Assembly: GCA_026120185.1 (NCBI GenBank)
Contig: JANUWF010002144.1
Coordinates: forward strand, 1,550,001-1,614,000
Direction of reading: 5' to 3'
DNA: 64,000 nucleotides
Origin: Voacanga thouarsii
Taxonomy: Eukaryota; Streptophyta; Magnoliopsida; Gentianales; Apocynaceae
Of this stretch, positions 45,694 through 57,802 are shown piece after piece (position 1 is the stretch's first letter; the number at the start of each line of letters is the position of its first letter). The notes under the pieces were generated by a model, which had not been told where the DNA came from, ran no database searches, and saw nothing but the letters and a program-made list of their open reading frames with translations. A program made the translations under genes and the position numbers.

Positions 45694-47340
45694 GGATATT
45701 TGCCCTCTAATTGGCGGTCTTACTTCTCCTTTGGTGGTTTTTATTAGGAGAAGTAATTCATTCTGATTTTTCTGCCATATTTTCTTGCTGTTCTCTAGGT
45801 CTTCTGCCTTGTTACTGAACTAGCTTGAATATTAATGCTATGCGTCTAGTGTCACTCCAAATGTTTCATTACTGGCTTTTTAGAAGCTTAGTGTCCGTTT
45901 GCCACTTATAGGGGAGATACACATTCTGTTTGATAAATCAGCATCATATTTTTCATATTCCAGCTTGGGTATTCGATTCTTCTATTTTTCTTCAGTGAAC
46001 CTGTAAAAATAAAGGAAAAAAAAATTGAAACGAATGGGAAAGGGCCTCAAAGCCCTCATACATCTCAGGAATTGGCTTTACAGAAGGTATTAAGTGTCAC
46101 AAGTGAAGCTTGTGCCTCTTCTTGTTCTTTAGGTCCCATGAATCTGTATGCATCCACGATCTGTCATTATTAAGGTCCCATGTGAAGCAATTATCTCCTT
46201 CCGCAGTAGACTAGCTCGCCTTTGTTGCGATTACCTGTTGATGGTGGGAGTTAGTGCCCTGCATGACACAGCTAGAGTTTAATTGCCAACACAGTGTGAG
46301 ATTGAGATGGGATTCTCTCTGTTATTGGGACCATAAGGTCCCTAAAGGACAATTCTGTGAGCTGGTCTTGGGCGTTTCTTGTTGAAATCGATTCAATGTG
46401 AACTCAAGTATTGTCCAATGGGTGATCTTCTTTTCTTCTGTCCTCTTAGTTTTGAATCCAATAGGTTATCTTCTTTTTTTTTTCTTCTCCACACCATTCC
46501 AGTCTTTGTAGTTGACCTCATTCCCCTTCTTTATCTTTCCATTTGCCTTAGATTCTATATTATGCCTAGAGGGAGCCTGTAGCGCCAATTATACCAAAGC
46601 GAGTCAAATTAATTCCCATCTACTTGTAGTAGAGTTGGCGTATCCAAATGTTTTAGTAGCCGTAGAGCCAATTATACCAAAACAAAAGGGTCACGGCGGC
46701 TGTCTCTGAGCTTTGACTGGAATCGGATTTATTTGGGCTTAAACCCAACCCAATATTCGCCATGACTTGTTTTTGGGGAAGCAAGATCGGGTTGTTACGA
46801 AAATTTTATCATGGATTCGACCTGCTTCTATTGTGAATTTGATTTATGTACACTGTACTGTACGTATATGTATTAAAAAATTATATTTTATATAATAAGA
46901 ATTATATAAAATATAATTTTTTAATACTTACCATCTAAGTTCATGGTCTATGTATAAAAATTTCCCAGAGATTGCTATCCTCACAGATGCTTCGCAAGCT
47001 AAAAGACAGGCTTATTTGGGTATTTTTCCCTTACCCGATCTCTATGTTTTTTTTTTTTCATTGTTGACCAATTCTCCATTGTTCGCAGCTAGACTGACCC
47101 AACAATAATTTTAACTCGGAACTCATAGCCAACGCTTTAAAATATCAAGAAACTTCACTCTCTTTGGCCCAGGAGCAAGCCAAGAAATCTTTTAAACCAT
47201 ATTTAAAAATTAATTAGTTTATTTTAAACAGAGCTCCTACCAAGTTTATTTTAAACAAAGCTCTTTAACCTTTTGAAACACTGCTCCAACCAAATTGACC
47301 TCATTCACTAGACCCACCAGCAACACCTCACTAGACGCAC
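45694..47340 (+). other. 3' flank of the 14-3-3 gene
   Basis: The first few hundred bases are expected 3' UTR. Positions 46125-46430 are conserved in the broken copy at 1910-2215. The motif AGCCAATTATACCAAA appears twice (about 46581 and 46668, first copy AGCGCCAATTATACCAAA). No further coding sequence is recognised. Confidence 0.5.
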
Positions 47341-47516
47341 AGTGGTGTTGCTCTCTGTTCACTATCATGTCTGATATAGACTGGATAATCAGAATAGTTC
47401 TGATATAGATAGATTGGATTCGCAGAATAGTTCAATGAAAATTAGTGGTGCTGCACTTTGTTTACTACCATTTCTGATATAGATTGGATATAGATTGGAT
47501 AATCAGGGTAGTTCAA
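47341..47516. repeat. Two-copy direct repeat, spacing about 100 bp
   Basis: AGTGGTGTTGCTCTCTGTTC through GGATAATCAGAATAGTTC (47341-47400) recurs as AGTGGTGCTGCACTTTGTTT through GGATAATCAGGGTAGTTC (47442-47513). In the second copy the TATAGATTGGA word is itself doubled. Confidence 0.8.
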
Positions 47517-47529
47517 CGAAGATCTGATA

Positions 47530-49604
47530 CCACACATTGTAACATCAAACTTCTCCCATAATAGACGTGGAAGACGATGGAAAAGACATTGGTTCATTCG
47601 CGAGACAACAGGTCAAGTTTCACGCGCACACAAAATAGTAGTCAAAAGACTTGCTACTTACAAAGTATCCTGTACTCCTGTTAATAGCTTCGTTACCATA
47701 AAATTACTGCTAAATCCTCTGGTCAAAGATGTTGAAAGAGTCTAAAGGATGCATTCCATGAGTTAATAAGAATTGACCAAAAATAAAAAAAAAACATGAG
47801 AATGACAGAAAATTTAGTCCATGATTCTAGATTCTAGAATAGATGCAGATGCAAAGCAATACTTTTAACTTGGAATGTACAAGCAAAATAGCAACAAGAC
47901 ACTGATCACTCACCAATATGTTTGCTTAACATAACATGACTTGGAACCTTCATCTCTCAGCTCACGCCCTTTTTTTTTTTTTGGGTAGTTGGGTAGGCAC
48001 TGACATAACTTTGATTTTTCACTGTAAACTGCCCCTTTCACTTACCAACTTGAAAAAAGACATACCACAAACAATACAACGGGACAGCAAAACAAATTAC
48101 AAAATGGTTCGAAAAGATCCAGACAAGCAGCAGCATATGCTTGTTTATGATTTTTTGCATGAGTTTCAATGGCATGTGTACCCAAATACACAAACAACTA
48201 TCCGGTGTATATAGATGTCATATATCAAAAAGGGTGATGCAACCACCTCAAACAATAATTGCCAAATCTTCCTCACCGTCTCCACTTAGCATAAGCATAT
48301 ACCATCACATTTGTTTCTTCCTATGCTACTTTAACGAAGAATCTTACAAATCAGCCAGATCTAAAAGAATAAGCTACATGAGAAAACATTTACCCAAAAA
48401 CACGTCCTGTTCTCTCGTATGGTGGCATCTACTATTCCTTGCATGAATAGAAAGGCTGAATTTATCTTCTAAGCAAATACACCTGTAAGATTCACCCAAG
48501 CTTCTGATACAAATAACAGACCATCTACCGACAACACTCTAAATCTAAACCATGCATTTTCACAGGATTCTGACACAAGCATAAAATAACAAAAATAAAA
48601 ACTAAGCTTTAGTCTCAAGAAACTTGCGGTAAACTACATGAACTAATATCATTCACATGAATCTTCTCCCTCCCCTACTACAAAAAACTACTGAAAGAAC
48701 CACATGAGCACCTAAAACAAACAGCAGCCTGACCTAGCAATCCTAATAGTGCATGAAAACCATGAAGTTTGGTTTCAAAGTTATCCATGACCATTGGACC
48801 TTTACTCAGAAAGACAGCAGGCACACGTGAACACTTGAGCTGATACAACAAACCATCACAAAGACTCAAACTAAATAGTATCTCAAGATCAATTTGCACA
48901 TTTATTTCTAAGAATGATTGCATTTCCAGAATTAGGCAGAAGCCACTTCATCCTGGTATCTGTCCTGTTTCAAGACCATAAGCAACTAAAGCAAAAATAA
49001 TTGATAAACAATCCTTCGGTAATCAAGTCAACAACTTTTTGCATCATAACCACTCAAGCAGTCCAAATTCATTCAGCATCCATAAATCAAAGCAAAACCC
49101 AAAACCATATTCATGATATCTCTACAGAACGCAGAAGAGTGAATCAGCATTCAATCAATACATTCATCTATAAGTTTCTTCCTAACAGACATCTCATAAT
49201 ACCATTCTGCAGTACATGAAACAGATCCTATCAGTTAATACACCAGAGAAAATCCTATGAACTAAAAGCTCAATAAAAGGAGACAAGACGGGCATTTATA
49301 CTTCTAAAAACCTGTTACTGTAGTTAAAGACAGATATCAAGATTACATTAATACAAGAGTTAAGAGACTTTGGACATGGTTGATCTGGGCTTCAGTGTCT
49401 AATATGTCTTCTGCTTTTTAATGATATCCAAGTTGTACTCAGATATCATCAAATCTGACCACTCAAAAGTGAAGATTCTATTCACCCTTAAACAACTTAT
49501 ACCTTCTCCCTGCACTGATTTACAATTGCCCAAAAAATATGCAAAGACAGTTAGACTATACTTGGAAAGAAACTCTTCCCAGTCCAAACCAAAACTCCAA
49601 TTTA
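47530..49604. other. Spacer, possibly transcribed 3' part of the VQ gene
   Basis: No protein motif is seen. On the minus strand a GT donor lies just after the VQ stop region (about 50788) and an acceptor-like TTGAAACAG is near 48965. A 3' UTR intron is therefore conceivable but unproven. Confidence 0.35.
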
Positions 49605-50035
49605 AAATAATATTAATTTAAATAATTTTCGTTTCCCAAAAATTGTCATATACTCACAACACATTATATTTTTTCTTTTATTAATAATGAGCCCCATATT
49701 TAATAATATTTTACTACCTCCATTTCACAATATAAATCATTTTAGACTTATGCATAGGAATTAAAGGTCCTAAATTCCAAATAATTTTAAAACTAAACTT
49801 CTAAAAATACCACTAATTAAGTCTCTGTCTATTTTTAGTAATTGAAAAGAGTTGGTCAAAATTATTGGAAAGAGAGAGATTGCAAGGAAGGGTAGAGCTG
49901 AAAAAAAATAATAAATTTTTATAAAACTTTATACAACGACCTATATTGTAAAAAAAAAAATTCAAGTCTAAAACGATTTATATTGTGAAACGGATAGTAT
50001 TAAGTTTTAACAAACTCATCTAAATCCTATCATTA
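49605..50035. repeat. Dispersed AT-rich repeat, split by a MITE
   Basis: Positions 49605-49713 and 49998-50035 align with consecutive sequence at about 26010-26160 (CATATACTCACAA, ATTATATTTTTT, AATAATATTTTA, then TTTTAACAAACTCATCT). A related copy is near 42120-42250. Confidence 0.75.
49714..49997. mobile_element. Stowaway-like MITE, 284 bp
   Basis: Ends CTACCTCCATTTCACAATAT and (reversed) CTATCCGTTTCACAATAT are inverted repeats about 35 bp long, flanked by TA on both sides (49712-49713, 49998-49999). There is no coding. A partial copy lies at 53915-54110. Confidence 0.88.
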
Positions 50036-50814
50036 TCCAAGTACAGCCTAAAGCAACATGCGTCAACAGTACATACTCTACAAAATTTTTTATCCAGGTT
50101 AAAGGTGCAAGATATTCCCATCATGAAAATATATATCCAACACCATACTGGAAGCTTTCTCCTATCTTGATGTTTGCCCAGGTTTGTTGACTATTAAAGC
50201 CCAACAACAAAGACATTTTCAATGCCTGCTATATTATAAAGTTGGCATTTTTCTCCATCATCCACAACTCTGGCCATGATTACATCAAAGACACCCAGAC
50301 CAATTTCTTCAACATTCACTAATTTGTCCATACACCAATTTTTCTTCTTTTAGTTATACTGATACATCAGAAGTTCTAGAAAATGCAAAGACATTGACTA
50401 GATGAATACCATATAGCATAAAAATAATGACAATGTAGCACAGAAAATTAAACAGGAGGAACACATACAAATAAATGATGAATAACTTCCAAAATAGCAC
50501 CAAGAACGGTAAAATCATTTGCAAAGATTCACGATAACAATTCCAGTAAAATACAAACGAAGCACAGTCTTAAACTATCCTTTGAGTCTTCACTACCTTT
50601 AACAATCATGTACAAAAAGCTCTAAATATAAGCCAGTGCCAGCAACTTCTTAGCACTAGTCCTTTTGACTATAATTCCCCATCATGTACAAGTTCAAAAT
50701 ACACATTTGCCCCTATGATTTTCCTTTTACCAAAATAACCAACATCAAGAAAATAAAAGAAATTCGATTCCCCAAAAGTTCTTACCCTTTTGCCAATCTC
50801 AGCACCGGAGTTCT
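50036..50814. other. 3' flank of the VQ gene
   Basis: No coding motif is seen. It should contain the 3' UTR or a 3' UTR intron of the minus-strand VQ gene; the splice donor GGTAAGAAC (minus strand) lies near 50788. Confidence 0.4.
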
Positions 50815-51741
50815 TCAAATACCGTTCCACCTTGGACTCGGAACCGGAAGCGTAGGTGACAGCGGCAACTGAGGGAATCCTAATTGACCAGTCGGTGATA
50901 ACAGTAAGCCTGGAGACAGCAGAGCATATGGAGACCTTGGCGATGGCATGCAGCCAAAGGGCAGAGGCGATGTGGGCAGAGTCGGGAACTGAGGAAGAGG
51001 CATTGAAGCCTGTGGTGGCGGAGGAATATTCTGTTGCTGCGGCGGAGCAGCTGGCGGTGGCTGAAAGTTGTTCCACCGGGGTGAGGCGACAGAAGACGAG
51101 ATTGAGCTTTGAAGGAACCGCATGTAGGCAGAGATCGGCGACTCAGCAGCCGCATGCACAGCTGGAAATGGCGGAAGCGGAGACGAAGGTTGCCGTTGAC
51201 CACCTAGGAACCCGGCATTTGTGGGGCCTCCTCCAGCGGGGTTTAGCATGTTAGGCTGAGGGTTGCTAATTTGAGCCATGGAAGGCGGACGATTGCTAAT
51301 CTGCACCAGTGGAGGGGGCCGGATCCGCTGAAGTCGCGAGCTTGGCGGCTTTGGTGGCTGTATTGGAGGCGGTGTAGAGAAGCGCTCATGGGCTGGTGAG
51401 CCCGTCAGCCTCTGAACCACATCCCGGAAGTCATTTTTATTAATATTGTAAACCGGCGGTTGATGCTGCTGCGGCGGCTGTGATTGAGCAACGGGAGCCT
51501 GCTGCTGCAGCGGAGGCGGCGGTAGCGGATTCTGATGGTTTTGATTTTGATCATAAAGAGGGGGCTTTCTGACGGGTGGTTTGGAAATCTTATGAGAGAT
51601 TTTGTTCAGATGTTTCAGATAATCTCTATTATTGGTGCTGGAGCTACTACTAGTTCCGCCTCCGCCTACGCCGCCGCCGCCGCTACTAGTAGTAGAGGTA
51701 ACCGTAGAGTCACCTCCCGAGGAGTGACAGCTTTTTTCCAT
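50815..51741 (-). CDS. IKU1: VQ-motif protein, HAIKU1-like
   Basis: A single exon of 308 residues. The VQ motif FRDVVQRLTG is at 105-114, preceded by VYNINKND as in HAIKU1 (VQ14), a nuclear partner of WRKY factors that controls endosperm and seed size. Family features also seen: the RLQRIRPPPL segment, low-complexity Gly/Ser near the N-terminus, and Pro/Gln-rich stretches. Repeated SP-containing phosphosite-like motifs sit towards the C-terminus, ending PVPSPRWNGI. The start is the ATG at 51741; the in-frame upstream codons open with TTG only. A GA-repeat leader lies upstream. The gene looks intact. HAIKU1-type assignment rests on the flanks of the VQ motif; other group members are possible. 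Confidence 0.92.
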   Translation of the reverse strand: MEKSCHSSGGDSTVTSTTSSGGGGVGGGGTSSSSSTNNRDYLKHLNKISHKISKPPVRKPPLYDQNQNHQNPLPPPPLQQQAPVAQSQPPQQHQPPVYNINKNDFRDVVQRLTGSPAHERFSTPPPIQPPKPPSSRLQRIRPPPLVQISNRPPSMAQISNPQPNMLNPAGGGPTNAGFLGGQRQPSSPLPPFPAVHAAAESPISAYMRFLQSSISSSVASPRWNNFQPPPAAPPQQQNIPPPPQASMPLPQFPTLPTSPLPFGCMPSPRSPYALLSPGLLLSPTGQLGFPQLPLSPTLPVPSPRWNGI

Positions 51742-51910
51742 AAAGACACCCAAAACTCACGCAAAAAATCGAGTGAGACTGAGCCCTGTTCAACACCTTC
51801 TTCACCTTTACCTACCGGAACCAGCCCTTCTCTCTCTCTCTCTCTCTCTCGCTCAAGAAATGTGTTTGTGGCTATATATGTGCGTGCAGGTTCGGATATG
51901 GACTGAGTTG
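51742..51910 (-). promoter_or_regulatory. 5' leader of the VQ gene with a GA repeat
   Basis: On the gene strand a (GA)n run of about 23 bases lies at 51829-51852, roughly 90 bp before the ATG. GA/CT repeats are frequent in plant leaders and core promoters. The transcription start was not located. Confidence 0.5.
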
Positions 51911-53514
51911 CATCTCTCTCTAATCTTTCATGGCTGTGGGGACGGCGACAACAGTGGAGGACTAAAGACAAATATGATACAGTATGAGAAGCGTTGCAAA
52001 TGGTTATTACTACCGGAAAAGAATAGTCAAAGACATTAACATATTTACACAAAGACAATTACATTAATGAAGAACTTAAACGAGGTTCAATTCGTTCATT
52101 TTCAATAATTTATGCAAATTAAAAAATTATAATTTTAAAATTTATAAAATATCATTCAGTCTTATATAAAAAAATTTAAAAATTCGCACTTATTTGAAAG
52201 TGACTTCTTATATTTCAAAATAAATACTTATCAGATTTTTATTCTAAATTATCTATTATTTTATGTAATAAAAATATATTTTTTAATTTTTTATTTAATA
52301 GTATGTTTTATTATTTATTAATTTACTAAATTATAATATTAAATAATTTTACAATTCTTGATAAGAATAATTCAAAATTTTTCTTTTTTAAACTCTGTAA
52401 ATATTAAAAAACAATTCTATGTAATAATGGTATTTGCATGATATGCGAAAAATGTTGTTTATTAATAATTTATATGAAATAATAATAAGACAAATAAAAT
52501 TTTCAATTACTTTCTTTTTTATATGCGTCTTGAGAATTTAATAAATTTCTTTCTAAATATTTAAAACTCGAGTTTATTTCACACGGCAAGTAGATGTATG
52601 AAATTTCCAAAGAAGAGATAATTTGATTTGTGAAGAAATCATTTTGGTTGGAAAGAATGATTAGAAAAGAGTCTAAGGCAGAAGGAAACTTATCGATGGG
52701 GTGGCGGAAGTATTCGTTGAAGGGAATTCAAAGTTGATAGAGTGAGGGAGCGGATATTTAAAGGTGTAAAGGTGGAATATTGTGTTTGTGAAGTGTAGGC
52801 TTGAGAATTGAGATTAGCTTTATCTTTCAATCTTTTTTGTAGCTTAAAAGAAGAGAAGAGAGACAAAAATGGGACATAGGAATATGACCCGTTATATAAA
52901 GCCACACTTGTGATTGGTGGAATTCCATTTTTTTTCTCCCCTTTTTCTTTTATGAGATGATTGTGGGGGTGCTTTGTTCTGGATTTCTGGGTTACTGCTG
53001 CAATGTTCTTGTCTGCATAATAACAACTCATGAGTTAGCCTAAGCAGCAAGTGATGTGTCACTTTTAGGAAGATCATGAACACATGCAAGACTAAAGGTA
53101 AACAAAGCAAGTTGTTTCCAGGTATTCCTGAATATTTTTGAAGTCTTGCGATTAGATAATAATTGAATTGAAATAAATTTATTTAAATATATTATGTTAA
53201 GACGAATCTAAGTAGAATAAAAAAGAATATAATATGTTGAAAATATATAATAATTATTAAAAAATTCAAATAATTTTAGATTGAGATTAATTTTTCAATC
53301 CACTCACACCCAACTCAAGTTTTTGGAGTTTGAATCGAATTGGGATTTTTGTATTAACGAGGCATAGGCTGAACTTGAGTATATCCTGTCAAATACAACT
53401 TAAGCTCGTATTGGTATTATTGTTGTTTTCTCTACGGGTAGTAGTGTATTTAGTGGAATTGAGTTTGAACTCGAATTAGAATAGTTTAATTAATTTCATA
53501 TATATATTCATTTT
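51911..53514. other. Spacer without a supported gene
   Basis: AT-rich to 52600. A more mixed stretch at 52680-53110 has minus-strand frames without recognised motifs. It then returns to AT-rich, partly repetitive DNA. Confidence 0.4.
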
Positions 53515-53800
53515 AAAAATTATATAATTTTTTTTTATTTTTATCATATTAAAATATTATTATTAATTTTACAAATTAAGAATAAATTTATTACTTATAT
53601 TATTAATTTACTCATCATTTAATCATTTGACGTGTTAAATATGTGCATTCTCAATAAATATATAGAGAAGAATAATTAATGAATATTTACTTTTGTTAAG
53701 AGTATAATAATTATTTTTTATTAGAATTATATAAATTTTAATAATTTTTTAATTTCTGTGTCATGTCATGTCCTAAATTGATATAATTTTTAAGATGGGA
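53515..53800. repeat. Degenerate repeat related to the MITE at 59237
   Basis: Shares with 59265-59510 the words AATTTTACAAATTA, TTTATTACTTATAT, TTAAATATGTGCATTCT, ATAATTATTTTTTATTA and a GTGTCATGTC...AAATTGATA end. Terminal repeats are not clear here. Confidence 0.65.
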
Positions 53801-53914
53801 AATATACTATAAGAATTGAGGGCAACAACATTGGAATCTATTCTAATCAATTCATAAATTATTCTTGTAGCTTTGTGGCCAATTTGAAGTTGATAATATA
53901 TACTATTATCTCTA

Positions 53915-54110
53915 TTTCATAATATAACTCGTTTTAAACTTGAAAAATTTTTTTACAATATAAATCGTTTTATAAAATTTTATTACTTTTTTTTAACTCT
54001 ATCCTTCCCTCCATCTCTTTTAAATTATCTCCAATTACTAAAGCAGATAGACTTAAATTTAAAATTATCTAAAATTTATAAATTTTTAATTCTTATGGAT
54101 AAATACTTAT
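53915..54110. mobile_element. Truncated copy of the Stowaway-like MITE
   Basis: From CTATTTCATAATATAACTCG the sequence follows the reverse complement of 49714-49997 (AATATAAATCGTTTTATAAA, TTTAACTCTATCCTTCC, CAATTACTAAA, ATTCTTATGGATAA). It stops before the opposite terminal repeat. Confidence 0.75.
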
Positions 54111-54202
54111 AGAGTAAAGTTAATAGTCAACAATGAGAATTTCCATACGTCAATTGAAATGGAAAATGAATGGCCGTGGTGGAACTTGAATCCTCAACTT
54201 GA

Positions 54203-54400
54203 CTATTGAGGGTGTTGGAAGTTGTCTGATGTAGAGTTCATGGCAGCAGTACAATCAATTAATGCACAAACAACCGGAGACTGACTGCTCCTTGCAAATC
54301 TGACCTTCGTTTCATTCCCTTCTGAATGTGATTGCTCTGAAGCTTGTCTTTCATTCAATTCTGAAGAAGATTGTACTTGTTTAAGACCTAAGAGCGGCAT
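54203..54400 (-). other. Unidentified open frame
   Basis: Sixty-five codons with a mixed, Ser/Gln/Glu-rich composition less AT-biased than the surroundings. It could be a captured exon. No family or splice context is recognised. Confidence 0.2.
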
Positions 54401-54903
54401 GAGATGAGGCTTCTCTTAGGGGAATCCAATGCCACCATAGTTGGTGTGAAAACTTTAATAGTAATGTATTAAAGATAGTATCGGTGATAATTTCTACACC
54501 TTTTTTTTTTTTTTTTTTGGTACCGCTTATGATATCATTATATTTGTTGCTAAACTCTTCCTAAGATACCATTAAAGGCCATTTCAAAAGAAACAAATAA
54601 ATAAATGCTCCAAAAGCCCTTTTGAGGAACCCAGGTTCCCATATAATTTCAATAATCATTCTTTTGTAGAATCTCTATAAAAGAAGGATTATGAATAGAG
54701 AGGACATTTTTTTTTACCTAAAACAAAGACTCGATTGATAGGGTAAGTGGTTTACCGTTTTAAAAGGAAATTGGAATGAGATCAGACTTAATTCCTCAAC
54801 TCGACAATTGAGGTTGAATGCGGGCAAAATTTGTACAATTGCTAGCCAATCACGACCAGCCCGCGTCATTATAATTCTATATGTATTATTTGTGTAAGAT
54901 ATA

Positions 54904-54909
54904 TTATTC

Positions 54910-54971
<62 letters not shown>
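54904..54971. repeat. (TTA)n microsatellite
   Basis: About 22 uninterrupted TTA/ATT units, followed by roughly 480 bp of TATA-rich low-complexity DNA. Confidence 0.95.
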
Positions 54972-54974
<3 letters not shown>

Positions 54975-56389
54975 GTATTATAGTATATATAAAAAATAAT
55001 ATACATATATAATAAAAATATCTATATTTATTAAATTTTGATTATAAAAAATATTTATATTTTTAATGGTGTGTATATATGTATATTGGATTATATATAT
55101 AATATTTGTATTAAAAATCTTAATAATATATAAATATATAATATAATTAATATGTAAGTCGATAAGTATGTATACATAACTAAGTAGAATATAAAATATT
55201 TATATTTTTATATGTATTATATATATAAAATATTCTTATGTTGTGTATATACATATATACAAAAAATATAAATTTATATAAGTAGTATATAAAAATATAC
55301 TTATATTTATAAAAGTGTATATATTATATTTATATAATATATAATATTTGTGTGTACTTATTTATATAATTATATATAATTAATATATAAAGTATATAAA
55401 TGTACATGTAATTTATTACAATCTATATTTTGTTATAGTTCATATCATATAGTTTTTAAAACGTTTATTTAATATTGTGAGTAACTTTGTATTGAAATTT
55501 TAATAGTAAATATATTTTGTTCATTTTTTAATAAGTTTTAATTTATATTTTAACTTTAGATCCAATTTGAAAATTTTTAACTCGGTTGGCTTGCTGGACC
55601 TTGCTCCCCTGTTGGACTAAGACCAGGGGTTGGAAGTAGATATGGCAACGGAATTGGAGACTAGAAATCCTGATGCTGTCTCTATATTTCTTTCGTATTT
55701 CTTTTCTCGACACGAAAAAAGGTGAAAATTCCCAGTCCCAATTCATCGGGGATAAAATAATCCCTAATTTTGACCTAACGGAGAATCGGGGATGGGGAGA
55801 TTTCTAATCCACACCCCTCTCACAACGCATTGTCATTCCTAATTATGGACTTGCTCCATCAAAAATGTGTCAACACTTGAATTGGATATAGGCCTCCCCT
55901 CCTATAATGCTTAGACATAATTGTACTTATGTTTTTCAAAATATGAAATATGTATTATATACTATATAGATTTTTAATACACTAGCTTATAAAAATTGAG
56001 TTTATATAATTATTTACCCAATTATTATGTAATCCAAGAAGCATCTACTCATTGTGGCGTATCTTGGGGTAAACTCTTTTTAATCATTATCCAGTTTTAA
56101 AACTTAATTCCTATATATTTCCAACAAGCATTTACTCATTATGTCGCGAAATTTTTATATGATTTTAATTGCTGAAAATAATTTGTCATAATAACGTGAC
56201 GTCGAGATAAATACAAGACTCTATTCTATCCTTTCCCTTATCTCTTTTTCCGGCCTCCATCTCCCCCCTCCCCTACCCTCCCCGCACCCCCTTCTATTAA
56301 AAAAAAATCTTTATAAATTATGGTTTAATTTTCTAAAAATTAATACTTGTAATATACATATACATATACATATACGACAAAAAAAAATC
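54972..56389. other. Low-complexity TATA-rich tract and spacer
   Basis: Positions 54972-55460 are almost wholly A/T, with many ATATATA words. From 55550 to 56300 the sequence is more mixed, includes a C-rich run near 56262-56290, and shows no recognised coding motif. Confidence 0.5.
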
Positions 56390-57378
56390 TAAGTAGTACT
56401 TGAATTATATGAAATTTTAAATTTTACACTTAAACTAAAAATAAGTTAAAAAATAATACTCATATTATTAAAATGTCCTAACCTTGCATTTCCGTCAAAA
56501 TTTAACTGTTTACCTATTTTTTCCGTCGATTACGTGACCCTCACGTAAGGACATTTTTGTCTTTACATATTATTCCATGAGCACCAACTCTTTCCCTTTA
56601 ATAAAACTAATGACACAATTTTCAAAATATTTGACACTGTAATTTGAAAATGCCCAGAAGTCGAAATCTTCTATTGTCCACTTACCATTGTAAAAGGGTA
56701 AGCATCCTTAGAATCTCATTGACTGACAAAAATCTTATAAGAAGATTCACAACTTGTGATAATGAATAAGTAAATTTTGATATTTTTTCACTGCTGACAA
56801 GGCAAATATTTACCGATTTCATAGTTTATATGAAGGGTAAAAGCCTAAGATGTAAATTTTAGATGTAGATTGGTCCTAAAATGTATAGTAAATCTATATA
56901 AATCATTCTCGGTGTGTTGTGGTGAATTCGTCTGTTTTTTTATTTTTTTAATAGATAAAAATACCTTCAAAGGATGTCACGTAACAATATGTGATCGACA
57001 AAAAATGTAGTTAAACAGTTAAATTTGACAGAAGTACAAGATTGAGATATTTTAATAGTATGAATGTTACTTTTGGACCGATTTTTATATAGTTATATTA
57101 TATAGGGTAAAAAATTCAAGTAGTATTTGAATTATCTGAAATTTTTATCGAGATATTCTTTTAATAAATAAAAATACCCTTAGAGGATGTCACGTAACAG
57201 TGTGTGATTAATAAAAAAAAGTAGTTAAACGGTCAAATTTAACAAAAATACAAGATTGAGAAATTTTAATAATATGAGTATTATTTTTTTACATTTTTTT
57301 ATTTAAGTATAAAATATAAAATTTCAAATAATTCAAATACTTATTTAAATTTTTTACCCTATATAATATAACTATATC
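56390..57378. mobile_element. Composite foldback element with duplicated right arm
   Basis: The left arm (56395-56560; AAGTAGTACTTGAATTATAT, ATAATACTCATATTATTAAA, CGTCAAAATTTAACTG) is inverted at 57175-57360. A second copy of the right arm lies at 56940-57080 (AGGATGTCACGTAACA in both). The last 290 bp (57085-57378) is itself a smaller inverted-repeat unit with ends ATATAGTTATATTATATAGG and its complement, with inner GGGTAAAAAATT. Confidence 0.8.
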
Positions 57379-57794
57379 AAGGTCGGACGCGTAAAAAAAT
57401 CAAACTTATTTAAATAAACAGGTCTCGAACGTTAGTTTGTGTTTTGCCAGTGGCTGATGAAACGATGATCAAATGGCCCTTTGTCAAGCGGAGAGTTGAA
57501 ATTACAAATTAGACAGTGTAAAAATCCAGGCTATGATGGCGATCTATGCGTGCGAGAATGGGGCGGGTCATGTGGCAATCCGAATCGTGTTTTTTAATGT
57601 GTGGAGTGCGAACCCGTAATCGACGTGTAGTGTGTCGTTACGGTGGGGTCCAACATCGAAAGCAAAAACAAACGTGTGGATTACGCCTTGATTAGTAGGT
57701 CTTAAACAAGATTTTTGTTTCGGCCTTTGTCTGCATTATTGGATAAAGCACGATTTTTTTATGAGCTCAGCATTGAGACACAATGACGACTACG
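57379..57794. other. Short spacer, GC-richer
   Basis: A GC-richer stretch with no recognised gene, immediately before the hAT element target site. Confidence 0.35.
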
Positions 57795-57802
57795 CGTCTG
57801 AT

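Noticed and set aside
50856..51254. Long plus-strand open frame opposite the VQ gene
   Set aside because: It is an antisense by-product of the GC-rich, repetitive VQ coding sequence and has no known motif.
51742..51753. An upstream start adding four residues to the VQ protein
   Set aside because: The codon is TTG; the first ATG is at 51741.
52690..53110. Two overlapping minus-strand frames of 113 and 72 codons
   Set aside because: No motif, no splice context, different frames of the same stretch; more likely non-coding.
54904..55460. Candidate origin, centromere or CRISPR-like array in the AT-rich repeat tract
   Set aside because: It is a simple TTA microsatellite followed by low-complexity TATA sequence; there are no spacers and no higher-order unit.
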